Translations under genes and position numbers: made by a program | Shown here: positions 11,476 to 22,236 of the stretch, one piece after another | Numbering within the stretch: the first letter of the stretch is position 1 | How the letters are laid out: the number at the start of each line of letters is the position of its first letter | Source: Podocnemis expansa | Lineage: Eukaryota; Chordata; Testudines; Podocnemididae | Length of the DNA: 64,000 nucleotides | NCBI GenBank assembly: GCA_007922195.1 | Contig: ML682125.1 | Span: 1,695,020 to 1,759,019 of the forward strand | Reading direction: 5' to 3' | The notes under the pieces: model-generated | What the model saw: only the letters and a program-made list of their open reading frames with translations | What the model was told of the DNA's origin: nothing | Databases searched by the model: none

Positions 11476-11627
11476 TTCCAGAGGGGTAGCCATGTTAATT
11501 TGTGTACAGCAAAAACAACAAGAGTCCTGGGGCACCTTAAAGACTAACAGATTTCTTCAGACATGATCTTTTGTGGGTTCCAATCCACTTGCATCTGAGG
11601 AGGTGCCACAGCACTCTTGCTGTTTTT
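11476..11627. repeat. Foldback dispersed repeat with 12-bp target duplication
   Basis: The same family as at 4863. The ends 'aaaacaacaagagtcctggg' and 'agcactcttgctgttttt' are imperfect inverted repeats. The flank 'ccaggtttctat' is repeated exactly at 11464-11475 and 11628-11639. A 12-bp duplication fits LINE-style target-primed insertion better than a cut-and-paste transposase. Confidence 0.65.
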
Positions 11628-11870
11628 CCAGGTTTCTATCCCTCTTATAGTCCATTCATCCAGTCCATATTGCTTTAACATGCTGATAAGAATGCTATGG
11701 GAGCCCGTACCAAAAGCTTTGCTAAAATCAAAATATATCATGTCCACCATTTTCCCCAGACATACAGAGTGGGTTATCTCATCATAGAAGGCAGTCAGAC
11801 TGGGCAGATATTACTTGCTTTTGGTGAATCCACACTGACTGTTTCTGATCACTGTTCTCTTTACAAATTG

Positions 11871-12100
11871 CCTCAAAATGAATTCCTTTGGTACCCTCCT
11901 TGACTGGGATCATTCATCTTGTCATGATGTGCACATCTGTGCACCCTGGGTTATGATCTACATGATTTTCCTGTTCACTTATACACTGGAATTGTATGAT
12001 TTGCTGCCAATTACACAATGCAATGTTTCTTTATGGATGCTAATGACCCATTCTATATGATTTCTATGATGATATGTTTCCTGCAACTTCATACATGTGA
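11871..12100. other. No gene seen
   Basis: AT-rich single-copy-looking DNA with no splice-flanked exon and no recognised repeat. Confidence 0.3.
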
Positions 12101-12900
12101 ACAAACATGTAACATGTTTTCTATGGCTCAGGGGTGAGGGAACAGACAGAAGAGTGAGCAAACAAGCAGCTGGAAGGGACAAAGGTGTGCTCATGGAGGA
12201 GTCTGTGAAGAGACAAAGGGATCACCTCAGCCCTGAAGGGGAGGGGTCGAGCAGGGAGATAAACAGAGACAGCTGGAAGATTCAGGGGTTTTGATTTGGG
12301 ACTCTCCATCTTGAAACAACTTAAAGCAAGATCTGGGCCCTGCCTGGCCTCAGGCAGAGACGGGCTCTGCAAACATCTAACAAACACCTTGAGCATAAAC
12401 TTGTTTCTACTATGAGGTTAGTTTAAGTAGAAGTATTAGGTTAGCATGCGTATTTTGCCTTTTCTTTTCTTGTGGTGTCTCCTGATTTATGCTGTGATTC
12501 TACCATGATTGGCCATATTCTCACTTTGAGTTATAGTCTGATCAATAAACTAGTAGTTGTTTTACCTAAATCTGTATGATCTTTAGAGGGAGCAAGTGAC
12601 GGAGGCTGGGCACAATCCATTCCTTTGTTAAATGGACAGACTTGAGTGTGTGGTGGTTGGGAATGGTTCCCAGTCTCTGTAGACAGTGGCTCCTGGTGTA
12701 GTAACTGGGGCCAGGGGAGCTTGCTGGGGGACCGTCCCTTGAGGAGCCAGGGGGCAGAGATCCACTGCCTGTGACCGATTGCGCACAAGAGGCTGGAGTG
12801 GACTGACTCAGGAGTGAGTGGTCACTTGGCAAAGTGGTGTGAACCAGGGTTCAGGAGTGGGAACTGGGAGGTCAGAGCGGCACACTGGACTGGATCTGGG
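12101..12900 (+). repeat. LTR-like or unclassified dispersed element
   Basis: The stretch includes a polyadenylation signal ('atcaataaactagtag', about 12540) followed by GT-rich sequence, as in U3-R-U5 LTRs on the + strand. No TG/CA ends with a target duplication could be fixed and no internal retroviral sequence is adjacent, so the class is tentative. Confidence 0.35.
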
Positions 12901-13400
12901 GAGTGGTCTGTCACACATCTTATAAAGGAAACACTAAACGGGGATATGATAAAGGTCTATAAAATAATGAATGATGTGGATGTGAATGGGGGAAAGTTAT
13001 ATATTCCTTCATGTAATGCAAGATACACCCAATGAAATTAATAAGCAGCAGCTTTAAAAAATATATATAGGAAGTACTTCTTCTCACAGCACACTGTCAA
13101 CTTGTGGAACTAGTTACCAGATGATGATGTGGTAGCCAAAAGTATAACTGACTTCAAAAAAGTATTAAATAAGTTAATGTCAGATGGATACATCAATGGG
13201 TATTAGACAAGAGTGTCTGATACTGGTGTCCCTAAATCTCTAGCTGCCAGAAGTTGGGACTGGATGAGAGGGGATGGATCACTCAATTAAATTGACCTAT
13301 TCTGTTCATGTCCTCTGAACCATTTGGCACCAGCCACTGTCTGAGGACAAGATACTGGGCTAGATGGACGATTTCTGACCAGTATGGCCATTCCTATGAA
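12901..13400 (+). mobile_element. L3/CR1-like LINE 3' end
   Basis: This carries the diagnostic 3' region of an old CR1-clade LINE: 'gatatgataaaggtctataa' (GDMIKVYK), 'acacccaatgaaattaataa', 'cttgtggaactagttaccag', and the terminal block 'tactgggctagatggacgat' with 'cagtatggccattcctatga'. It is diverged and non-coding. Confidence 0.8.
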
Positions 13401-13534
13401 TACTGAAGGGGCCATGTAGGAAATTTTCTTGCCTTCCTGAATATACCCTTTATTATATCATCCATTAAAAAGTTCATTTCAGTGAACATGAGTAGAAGAA
13501 GGGTGTGACATTCATTCTGCTTCTTTTGCCTCAG

Positions 13535-13646
13535 ACTCTATGAAGGGAAAGAAACAGCAGAATTCCAGGCATCCTTGCGGCAGTTCTTCCTGTCTGTCAA
13601 CCAGTTGATGAAATCCACCCTGGAAGGTACAACCCTGGTGGCCCAG
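13535..13646 (+). CDS. DOCK-family GEF, internal exon (first in window)
   Basis: A 112-bp exon between acceptor 'gcctcag' and donor 'gtgagg'. One leading base completes a codon; 37 codons follow, ending on a codon boundary with the residues FQASLRQFF ... LMKST ... LVAQ. This matches the part of DOCK proteins (Rac/Rap exchange factors working with ELMO at membranes) just before the conserved 'ALKYLP' segment, which is where the next exon begins in the right phase. The exon lies in the helical linker between the C2-like DHR-1 domain and the catalytic DHR-2, so no catalytic residue is visible. The paralogue cannot be fixed; the A/B subgroup (DOCK1-5) is the best guess. The next exon is 29 kb downstream. 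Confidence 0.75.
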
Positions 13647-14199
13647 GTGAGGACAGCTGGGGAGTCCTGGCCCAATTATACCTGTTTTTGTCACTATAGC
13701 TGAAACCTGGGTAAAGTTCTGGAGAGGGCAGGCACTGTGTTTGTGTATGTGCGTGCACACTCGTGGTTCTGTGAACCCAAAGCTTTGGTAACTTTATTCT
13801 GTGCAAGGTGGTGTCAGGAAATAAATCAAAAGGTAGAAATGACTGTCCAGCTGATAGATGGACTGGTAGAAACAGTCTAATACAACAAGGCTCTTACTTT
13901 AAAGCTGTACTTTACTTAGGTTCAAGCACTTACACGTGTCCATAATAGGTTAGTGAAACACCCCAACCCACAATAATTACTAAAGTTTGGGGCAGCTTTT
14001 GAGGGTGAACTGTGACACTTTCCTGAGTAGCCTGATCTTCTAGCTGTCCTGGGAGGATCCCAAAGCTGTGACCAAGAAGAGATTCCAAAAAGTCCAAACC
14101 TCTCTCACCCCCACATTTATCTTTGTTAGTAGACAACAGAATATCAAGGGAAAAAAAAACTTTATTAGCTTTTGAAACTCTTTGCCCAACAAGAGATGG
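13647..14199. other. Intronic DNA, possible LTR remnant
   Basis: After the exon donor there is no further coding signal. The stretch 13830-14190 looks like dispersed repeat DNA (LTR-like, unclassified) that was then interrupted by the MITE at 14208. Confidence 0.3.
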
Positions 14200-14207
14200 C
14201 CTTAGAT

Positions 14208-14756
14208 CAGAGGTGTCCAACCTTTTTGGATGAGGGGACCACATTGCAATTCTTTTCTTATTTGGGGACCAGTGAGCAAATTTTGGCTAGATAGCACAGA
14301 GAAATTCATCTTATTATTAATCAAATTTAAACAGTCAAAAATAAGCACCGGCTTACAAATTCATTTTGGTTCTCTAAATCTGTAAAAGTTCTGGAAATGC
14401 AGGGCTGGCAAGGAAGAGATGATAGGGCAGGAGTGGCCATATGGGATAGTAGGGGACTGTGTAGGGAGCAGGGAGGGGGCAGGGTGGCAAGAGAGGGAGG
14501 TCAGGGGTGACCACGTGGGGCTGGAGGGGAAAGGAGGGAGAGTGTGGCAGAGGTGGCAAGAAAGGGCAGTGGATGTGTAGCTGGCAGGGAATGAGAAGGG
14601 TGGAGAGGAGGACAGGGGTGGCAAGAGAAAGATAGGGTGGGAAGGGGAGCATGGCATGGCAAGGCAGGAGGAAAGTGGCAGGAGCGGCAAGGGGGGTGTG
14701 CATGGTAGCTCCGTGGGCTGGATTCTGGGCCCTGGGCCACAGGTTGGACAAGCCTG
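14208..14756. mobile_element. hAT-like MITE (CAGAGGTGTCCAACC family)
   Basis: The terminal inverted repeats are CAGAGGTGTCCAACC and GGTTGGACAAGCCTG. Flanks 'ccttagat' (14200-14207) and 'tcttagat' (14757-14764) match at 7 of 8 positions, an hAT-type duplication. The interior is purine-rich (ggggaggg-type), which keeps frames open on the - strand without coding meaning. Confidence 0.78.
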
Positions 14757-15002
14757 TCTTAGATTAACTTGATGTTTTCCTGGAGAATCTGCATGCCTTG
14801 AGGCCTGGACAAACATTTCCTGGCATCATGCATAAATAAGCTTCTTGGTCTTTTCGTGAAGCACGTATCCCAGCACATCCACCAGAGCATCAGGCAGGGG
14901 CACAGGATTAGGCAAAAGTTAAACAAAAGGCTCCTTTCCCCCTGCCAAGTCATGCCAAGTTTGCTCTGGCCTGCAAAAAGGCCTCTTAATTTGAGTTGCT
15001 AT

Positions 15003-15482
15003 CAGGGCTGTCCCTAGGGTAGGGTGAGCAGGGCAGCCACCCAGGGCCCCATGCTTCGGGGGGCCCCATGGGGCCTGCACTGCTGCCCCCATGCCAGGAA
15101 CTGGGTGAGCCAGCCAAAAGGGCAGCCTGCTTCAGTGCTCCTGGTTCACCCCCCCTGCACATGCACTGCTTTCGGCTCTGTGCCGGGGCAGCGGGGAGGT
15201 GGTGGGAGACAGCGTGGGGCCCATATCACTATTCCCCCAGCTGCATTGCCTCCCGCCCCCTCCCTGCTACTTCGGCACAGACCCAAGAACAGTACATGTG
15301 ACGGGGTCAGGGCGGGGGGCGGACCGGCAGCGCTGAACCAAGCCGCCCTTTTGGCTGGCTCGCCTGGTCCCTGGCATGGGACGGCCAGTGCAGGGCCCTG
15401 CCCCTCCCCTTGGCTGGCTGGCCCCACCCCCCAGTGGCAGGAGGGTAAGTGGGGGCCCTGCACCCCCCTAGAGACGGCCCTG
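15003..15482. mobile_element. GC-rich hAT-like MITE (CAGGGCTGTCCCTAG family)
   Basis: The ends CAGGGCTGTCCCTAG and CTAGAGACGGCCCTG are inverted repeats. The flank 'ttgctat' is repeated directly at 14996-15002 and 15483-15489. It is a 480-bp GC-rich interior without transposase. It is the same family as 52653-53175. Confidence 0.82.
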
Positions 15483-15995
15483 TTGCTATTAGCAACAAGT
15501 GTGATCAGTATTATACTATCAGGTGGTCCTTGGCTGTTTTACTGGTCTGTCAAAATCTCCCCAAACAGTTCCCCTCCTTAAAAAGGTCACCTTTTATGTA
15601 AGGGGGCCTTTACATAGCTGCTGTCATTTATTCTGGATGCAGCACAGCTGTGACCCAACAAAAGCTCAGGGCTCTCAGCTGACAGAACAAGTAGTGATCT
15701 TGTTGGGGTCTCAGACTCAGCACACTGGATTAGTAACTGACCAGCAGTCATTTCTGTCCAACTCCCATTCAAGGGAGCACTGACAAGTTCAATATGTTAA
15801 CTTCCAGCACAGCAGTGAGGGTTGCAGTAGGCAGTGGCTCATCTGTTGGGAGATTTATAGTTGCCAAATTTTGTGCCACATCCAGCATGCTGTTAGCTGG
15901 TAAAAAGAACCACTGATATATCACTGCAGTGGGACATAAGGTCAACTTCAAGATTCCCATTGCAGTGGGGGACCATCCCAACAATACTTCCCATC

Positions 15996-16340
15996 CAGGG
16001 CTGGCTCAAGGAGTTGTGGCACCCCAACCCAACTATTTTTGCTTTGGCACCTCTCTTCCCCAACCTCAGGACAAGGAACTGTCGGCTCAGGGGTGGAGTG
16101 GGCCAGCCCAGAGGCCAGGGTCTGCTCTGTTACCCCTCCTCTGGGCTGGCTGTTCCTCCCTAGGGACAGGAAGGGCAAGCCTAAAGGTGGGGCAAGAGAG
16201 CATAGCGCAACCTACGGGCTGGCCCACTCCCCCACCCCAGGGGCAGAGTGGCTGACTCAGGGGAGGTCCAGGATCATCGGTTCCAGTTTCCCGGCGCCCC
16301 AGGCTAGTGCCACACCGGCTCATACCTAGAGTCGGCCCTG
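15996..16340. mobile_element. GC-rich hAT-like MITE (CAGGGCTGGCTC family)
   Basis: The left end is CAGGGCTGGCTC and the right end AGAGTCGGCCCTG. The flanks 'ttcccatc' (15988-15995) and 'ttcccacc' (16341-16348) match at 7 of 8 positions. 345 bp, non-coding. Confidence 0.78.
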
Positions 16341-16348
16341 TTCCCACC

Positions 16349-17297
16349 ACTCATGTTTTAGATCCTGTCCGATTCTTGCAAATACCCACTTAATTCCATT
16401 AACATTATGATGCACAATAACGATTACTCTGCACCCTCTCTGTTGGCAGTGCAGCTGGTTCTGCAAATCAGTACATACATGCAACATTTGTGAAAACAGT
16501 CAAATTTATTCCAAGGGGTACAGGCTTCATAGGAGAACAGGAAATACACACCACTCTTAAATGATTCTATCCAAGTTCAGGCACTTCAAATTCATAAACA
16601 TACCCCCAATTGATATAACATGACAAAAACATTTGAGGCTCATGATTTATATTGTATGCATTTAATTAACAAGAAACAGGATACCAGCTTCTAAGATACA
16701 CGGTGATTACATATATACACAAGCACAGGGTTATTATTTACTAACAAGTTAAGAGCACAGTGACATTTTTCCTCAGTGTGTTTTAAACACACATCCTGTA
16801 TTTGCAAGGCATCTTTGTGGTATTCATATCCAAATTTACATTTCTATATATGGGCTTCCAATTTTACTGTTTCTCAGCTCTGGTCAGTTTTTTTTCCCCA
16901 CCACTCATAGTCTATATATCAACCTCTTGCTTTTATCTTGTTTGCTAGCACATTTTCCTTGATGCTGCTAAGAACCCTTGCCCTCTTTCCAATTGCTCAC
17001 CATAGGTCCCTTCTCACCTGTCTCTTGCCAAATTTGGGGACCCAAGTAGATTTGTCCAGTTTTTCCAGTCTCAGTGACTGGACAAACTGCTCACAGTGGG
17101 GCTGTAGTACTGAAATGTTTGCTAGGCTTATGTCTAAGATGATCTTTCTGTGTGGTTTCAAAACTCACTCTTCTATACTTTTTACTCCATGGGGTTCCTG
17201 AAGAATCCCTTTTCCCATTTTATTGGGCTACGTGTTAGAAATTATATTGCCAAGGCACCATTTAAATCACATACTGTCCAAACATTCTTTATCCCTA
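16349..17297 (-). other. Presumed 3' part of the retroviral remnant, no gene resolved
   Basis: This lies downstream, in - strand sense, of the retrovirus-derived frames. A - strand AATAAA occurs at about 16507 (complement of 'aatttattcc'), which would fit the end of a 3' LTR. LTR boundaries were not resolved. Confidence 0.3.
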
Positions 17298-18600
17298 TTA
17301 TAAATTTCTTGAGAAACCAAGGCTTCTGCAAAGCAGGGCAAAAAGGCCACCCGTTTCCATCCTGGTGTCGCTTTCTGTAGGCTTGCCTGCCCCCAGCAGC
17401 TTCTTGTCCATTGTTTGGAGGAGAAAGGATTGTTTCTGCCTAAAATGAACTGACTTTTTCCATGTTGCTGTCTGCTTGGTTGGGGGTATCAGTACAGAAA
17501 TAAACACTTTTGGATTTACTACTGTTAAACAAGAGCCTGTCAGTTCCCACTCAGCAACAACTGTATCCATCAAGGTAGCTTTTAATTCTGCACCTAATAA
17601 CTTTGTTCCATCATTGTCCCCCTGTGTATACATAAGGATGGTGTGGTTGCCACCAATGTGGTAAGCAGGGGTTAAAGTATAATTTGGAGGGCCTTGGAAA
17701 ACTCCCATGCTGGTGTGTCCCCCTCCCATGCCAGTGGGACCCCCGCTCCTCCCCCCCTTGCCAGCAACTCACCCCCTGCCCCTCAATACCCCCCCCCCAG
17801 CACGAGCTGGCTGCCCCTGCACTCACCGGTGGCGCGGCTGGGGGGATGGGTAGGCCTTGGGTCTGGGTGGCAGCGTTGCTGGGGCAGAGGCAGCAGGCCC
17901 CAGGTTGGGGTGGGGCGTGGAAGGGGAGGGGCTTGAGCCCTGTAGCAGCGCCCCTGTCCCTGTCCCTGTCCCTGCTCGCTGAAACGCAGCGGAATGCTGC
18001 TCCAGGGCCTCCTATTTTTAGGGGCACAGCGTTTGGGCTCCTAAAAATAGAATGTGGAACTGGAACACTGCATTCCAGGGCCTGCCGTTTTTCAGTGGTG
18101 GACCCTGGAATGCAGCGTTCTGTCTCCATATTCTATTTTTAGAGGCCCTGGAACGCTGAGCCCCTAAAAATGGTGGGCCCCAGAATGGTGTTCCAAGGGG
18201 TCTCCCTTACTTTAACCCTGGTTTTAAGGATTCCATAGTTCCCAGCTTAGAATATTTGCATCCCAAGCCATGATACCTTGCCAGTTCTCAATCATTTCCA
18301 TGCTAATACTGACTTGGTACAGATCCCACTCCTTCATTTTTACTGAAGGGAGGTCATACCCATCCAAAAGGCCTAGGAAGCGATTTGTTTTTTTGGGATG
18401 TTGAGCTCGGTAGTGATGTCAGTGGTATTGTTCACCTTACTTTTCACTGTCATTCATGGATAGTTTCCCCATGGTACAGACACAATGAGTTCCTGATTTA
18501 CATCACTGAAGAAACAGGTCTGGAAACAAAATGCCAGCAACAGCAGCACACAGAGTGCATTGTCTTCAAGATTTTTGAGCATTCACATGGTTAATCATCT
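17298..18600 (-). pseudogene. Unassigned retrovirus-derived reading frame, split by a MITE
   Basis: On the - strand a frame runs from about 18500 to 18225, is interrupted by the MITE at 17666-18220, and resumes at 17665 down to 17298. Ignoring the MITE, the frame continues for roughly 200 codons with one or two stops and a Trp-rich, soluble-looking composition. It lies 3' of pol in the element's direction, the position of env or an accessory gene. No envelope hallmark (furin site, fusion peptide, membrane anchor) was recognised, so no function is claimed. Confidence 0.35.
17666..18220. mobile_element. hAT-like MITE (CAGGGGTTAAAGTA family) inside retroviral remnant
   Basis: The ends CAGGGGTTAAAGTA and TACTTTAACCCTG-type ('ttactttaaccctg') are inverted repeats. 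Flanks 'gtggtaag' (17658-17665) and 'gttttaag' (18221-18228) match at 6 of 8. Removing it restores a continuous - strand frame. The interior is GC-rich, with repeated 'cctgtccctgtccctgtccct' units near 17955. Confidence 0.7.
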
Positions 18601-19304
18601 AATCCACAAAGAACAAACTTCCCTTTCCCCATGTGGGAGTATCACTAAAATATTTAAGCTAATTTGTTAACTTTTATTTAGATCCTGCCAGGGCTGCAGT
18701 CCACTTCTCTCATTCGCCCTAAGAGGGGATTTCTGAACTTTTAGGTTCCAAAGTTGTAGCCGTGTATGTTCCCAAAGGGGAGGTTCATTTGTGGATTCAT
18801 GCATAAACAAAGACACTTAAAAGAAGGTCGATATTTGTTAAATGCTAGGGTAGTGTACTGAATAAGTCACACTAAGCAAAGCAAAGCAAAATATAAAGTG
18901 TGAGAGCTTACGTCCCTTCAGCAGCCAGGGACCTCTTGCATGGCTGCGGATGACCCCGAGGAGGTTTCCAAGACACCTTTCTCATGAGGCCCATTCGGTG
19001 AGGTCCACCAGTTCCCAAGAACTGTGCTCACATATAGCATTTCAGGAAAAGACAGGGTGATCAAGCCCGCTTTCCCTTCCACATGCTTGGGTGCAAGGCT
19101 CAGATAGCTTGAAGGAACAGGTAAAAGAAGTACATCACAGCCAAGCCTTGCAAAAAGCAAAACACCATATATCAGGCCATAGCCAGTTCCCACAGGAGAC
19201 TGGCTCCAGCTCATGCTTTAGGCATGAAGCCCAGCATCAGTTCACGGTCGGGTCACTTGTGGGGGTGGTTGCAAGCACCATGCTACCTGTCTGTCACAAA
19301 ATCT

Positions 19305-19640
19305 TCCGCTTTAGCCCTACACTGTGTTGGTCTAGTTCAGTTAAAAAAAAAAAATCATCAAGGAATCTGGTGACACTTTAAAGACTAACAAATTTTATTA
19401 TTGCATAAGCTTTTGTTGGAGAAAATCCCACTTCATCACACGCTTGATTTGATTTGCTGTTACTGTCTGACCTGATCCTATGACTTGCACTCCTCTGCAT
19501 TTATTTTGCTCTCATTCAGTAAGTTCCATATCTTCAAGCTTCTGACAAAGTGGGATTTTCTCCCACGAAAGCTCATATGATAAATATATTTGTTGCTCTT
19601 TAAAAGAGCCTCCAGACTCCTTTTTTGTTTTGCTGAACTT
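19305..19640. repeat. Foldback dispersed repeat within retroviral remnant
   Basis: The left arm has 'gtgttggtctagttcagtt' and 'aagactaacaaattttatta'. The right arm is its complement ('gataaatatatttgttgctc', 'cagactccttttttgttttg'). 'aaatcccacttcatcac' is mirrored by 'aaagtgggattttctccc'. It is the same family as 45010 and 48900. Confidence 0.6.
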
Positions 19641-19689
19641 TTAACTGTGTTTTGAGCATCCGCATGAGGCTCAGCAAATTCATCAGGCC

Positions 19690-20520
19690 TTGCTGAGGTA
19701 GATACATGACTGTTGTTGAGCTTGCCAGCCAATACATGGTTTATGGGGAGTGGGCAGTTTTCAGTAACAAGGGGCAATCCCACCAGATATTCTCTATGCT
19801 GTATAGCCCAAACTGATGCCGAAACCTTTTCACAAGGAAAAATCCCGTCTCTATTTCAAAGTTTTGAAGTCATAAACTATTGGGCAGAGCCCTGCTCCAA
19901 GGCTCTAACTCAGCACAGCTTTCATCCTGGTCCCTCTTTCTACTGTTTAGGTGTCAGGGCTGCCTGCTCCGAAGATTCCTCTATAAAATCTCAGTTCTGA
20001 TACTTTGTTGGTCAATAGAATACTTTGGTGTCTCAAAACCACTCCAGAATAATTTGCTTGTTGGAAGCACAGTTAGGCTTTTTTGGGGCTTACCTTAAAC
20101 CCAGTTCCCTGAATCTTCTGTAACACTCTGTCCAGGACCTACAGAGTTTCTTCCCTCTCTGAGTGCAGCTCAATATATCATCCACATTTAAAAAAAAAAT
20201 CACAGAACCCCTTTCAGGCACCCCTTCCCTCATCCTGAGTACATGGGCATGGCAGATGATAGGAGCACTACTTAAGCCCACAGGGTCCTGCTTCTGGTAA
20301 AACACAACTGCTTCCTTGAAAGGTAAAAGCAAATGTATAATAGCTGTTCCAATATAAAAGAATAGTAAAGAAAGCACTGGCCAAACTCAAAACTGAAAAC
20401 CACTGGGCCCCTCCTAGAGTGGAGACCATCACCTCCTGATAGTGTGGTTACCCAATTAAGGGGGCAAAAATCCACCACAAATCTCCTTGCTCATAAGCTC
20501 ATCAATAGTTTCCTTGAGGT
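19690..20520 (-). pseudogene. Retroviral pol remnant (reverse transcriptase to connection region)
   Basis: Reading - strand from 20520: 'TIDELMSK' starts an RT-like N-terminal segment, followed by an RT palm region with a catalytic-like 'VDDIL' box (about 20180). The first residue before VDD is altered and the reading frame shifts nearby. Further on, a conserved 'REYLVGLPLVTENC' segment resembles the connection/RNase H region of retroviral pol. Stops and frameshifts make it non-functional. It reads as retroviral rather than DIRS or LINE: the DIRS copies here use YLDD and the LINEs use FADD. Confidence 0.6.
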
Positions 20521-21370
20521 TAATGTGATGGAATCCCATTGGAATGATGCTCTGGAACCACTCAGCGTGAAACCAGTCAGGACTCTAGTGGAGTGGGTTT
20601 ACTCTTAGGTCTCATCACTTCCTGAGTGTGGTCTCAGAGCATTCAGCTCCCATGCCCTGCTTTGAGCTCCCTGCATTGAGTCCTCCTGGATGGGACACCT
20701 GCAGAACTCCTATATGCCCCCAGGGGCCATACATCCTGCCTTGCAGTCAGAAGTGATTTACTGTCTGTATGGAAATCAGAAGAGTTGATTAGTTTTCAGG
20801 ATCACAATGGATAAAGGCTTTGTTAGTTCGTGAATGAAAAAGTTACAGCAACAGCCAACTGGGGAACCCTGGAGCCCCATTCATAGGCTCTTCGAGAAGT
20901 CATCCAAAGGCTTGGAGTCCGAGTGACACCCTTAATTCAACACCTAAATACTTGAATAATATATAGGGGGAAATGCATACCAAAGGTACCATTTCAGATT
21001 TTGGTAGGAAGGGGCAACTTTAACCACAATTCCAGAGACTGTGTAGGCACCTTAAAGCTATGGGGGTTTTTTGCACCTAATTTCTATATCAAGAAAAAAG
21101 AAATACCAATTAAAGCCATATTTTAAGTTTATTTGTAATTTTAGACCAATCAGGAGATAATACAGCAAAAATTGTCAAGCCTACAGCTGACTAAGAAGGT
21201 AATAATGACAACACTGATTTAGACCACTAAACATGACAGAATTTTTTAAAAGTTTAACTTGGTTGATAACTACTTATGTGCTTTAGTTTCTGCATTTCTT
21301 GAAATGCAGATAATGGGGAAAAAAGAATCAGTTCTACTACTTGTAATTTATTTAACTTTCAGTGTCCAGA
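20521..21370. other. No gene seen
   Basis: Mixed-composition DNA without splice-flanked coding sequence. Part of it may be the 5' portion or LTR of the retroviral remnant, but no LTR ends were found. Confidence 0.3.
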
Positions 21371-21620
21371 CCCTGGTTTATACTGTAGGCACTTCTTGGT
21401 GAGAGTCGAAGGGAAATACTCAAGTTACTTAACTTTGACTGCCTAATGCCTACTCTCTGCATTGTCTTCAGTGCACTGAGTTTATAGGAAATGCCCTCTC
21501 ATTGACTCAGTGCTAAACCACTTGGGTGTTCTTCAGGGATCAACTTCCCTATTGACTAAGTGGTCGATTAGGAAAATTGCTCTGACAGCAGCAAATTTGC
21601 TGCCATTAGTGAAGACCTGC
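21371..21620. repeat. Decayed MITE-like repeat, related to 63598-63885
   Basis: The block 'caagttacttaactttgact ... gcctactctctgcattgtct ... gtgcactgagtttataggaa' parallels 'caagttacttaaaataacct ... cacctactcactgcagggtc ... gtatgctgagtttacagtaa' near 63640-63740, in the same order and orientation. The presumed ends ('tggtttatact', 'agtgaagacctg') look like decayed versions of GGTCTACACT/AGTGTAGAT. Confidence 0.5.
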
Positions 21621-22017
21621 TCCTGGTAAATGCTCCAAAGTTTGGGTTGCAAATGCTGCTCAGGAATCTTGGTATAAGAAGATTTGGGATTTCTTTTTTG
21701 TGGCTTGCTTTGTAGCTTTGTATCTCAAAGCATTGCCACTGGCATAGTCATGAGAAGATCTTCATAGCTGCAGCCTGCCAACCTGCCTGAACAACTGCAG
21801 GCAACCATCGAGGATCTCTTTTTGGTAAACAATTATTTTCAGACAAAGCAGATGAGGTCATGCATACCTCAAGATTCCAGAACCACTTTACACATCTTTG
21901 ACATTTATACTCCAGCCACCAAAAGGCCTTTTAGATATCAACCACTTAACTTGAGATATCAATATGTTATCTACAGAACCTCACTTAGTGCATAGGCTTG
22001 CTGGGGTTGACTGAAAG

Positions 22018-22062
22018 GTTTTTTTTTGTTTTTTTGTTTTTTGTTTGTTTGGTTTTTTTTAG
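22018..22062 (+). repeat. T-rich low-complexity tract
   Basis: Runs of T broken by single G residues (gtttttttt-type). Either a simple repeat or the complement of a poly-A tail; no attached SINE was recognised. Confidence 0.7.
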
Positions 22063-22077
22063 CCTCATCATTTAGTC

Positions 22078-22236
22078 CAGTGGTTCTCAACATTTTGTGG
22101 GTCATGACACACTTGGTGGCATATCACAACCCTACAGGACACACCAGCCCAGCTTCCCCTGCCCAAATCCAGCCATCTCCCCAGCTCTTCATGACACACT
22201 CACAGCTGTGTGGCAGGAAGTGGTTGAGAATTGCTG
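22078..22236. mobile_element. Short hAT-like MITE (CAGTGGTTCTCAAC family)
   Basis: The ends CAGTGGTTCTCAAC and GTTGAGAATTGCTG are inverted repeats. Flanks 'atttagtc' (22070-22077) and 'atttagtg' (22237-22244) match at 7 of 8 positions. 159 bp. Confidence 0.8.

Larger units (their letters stand above)
9302..11870 (-). mobile_element. Old CR1 (-) split by three later insertions
   Basis: Four pieces on the - strand join into one CR1 segment: 9302-9345 ('gtgtctaccgctccccta'), 10461-10555, about 11373-11475 ('aacccctgaggcaatccac') and 11628-11870 (the complement of the 'DMIYFDFSKAF' block). They are separated by a younger CR1 (9346-10460), a GC-rich hAT-like element (10556-11372) and a foldback element (11476-11627). 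Each break carries a duplicated flank. Confidence 0.78.
16349..20520 (-). mobile_element. Endogenous retrovirus remnant (-), decayed
   Basis: A retroviral internal region on the - strand is supported by the pol remnant at 19690-20520, followed in transcription order by two more open segments (18918-19214 and 17298-18600). It is interrupted by a foldback element (about 19305-19640) and a GC-rich MITE (17666-18220). Stops and frameshifts are frequent, so it is a fossil. Outer LTRs were not delimited; the ends given are approximate. Confidence 0.55.

Noticed and set aside
13900..14190. A host exon following the DOCK exon
   Set aside because: No frame with splice borders in phase; the ORF at 13930-14244 (-) runs into a MITE.
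15024..15581. 185-codon ORF as a gene
   Set aside because: It starts inside and runs out of a GC-rich MITE (15003-15482); composition artefact.
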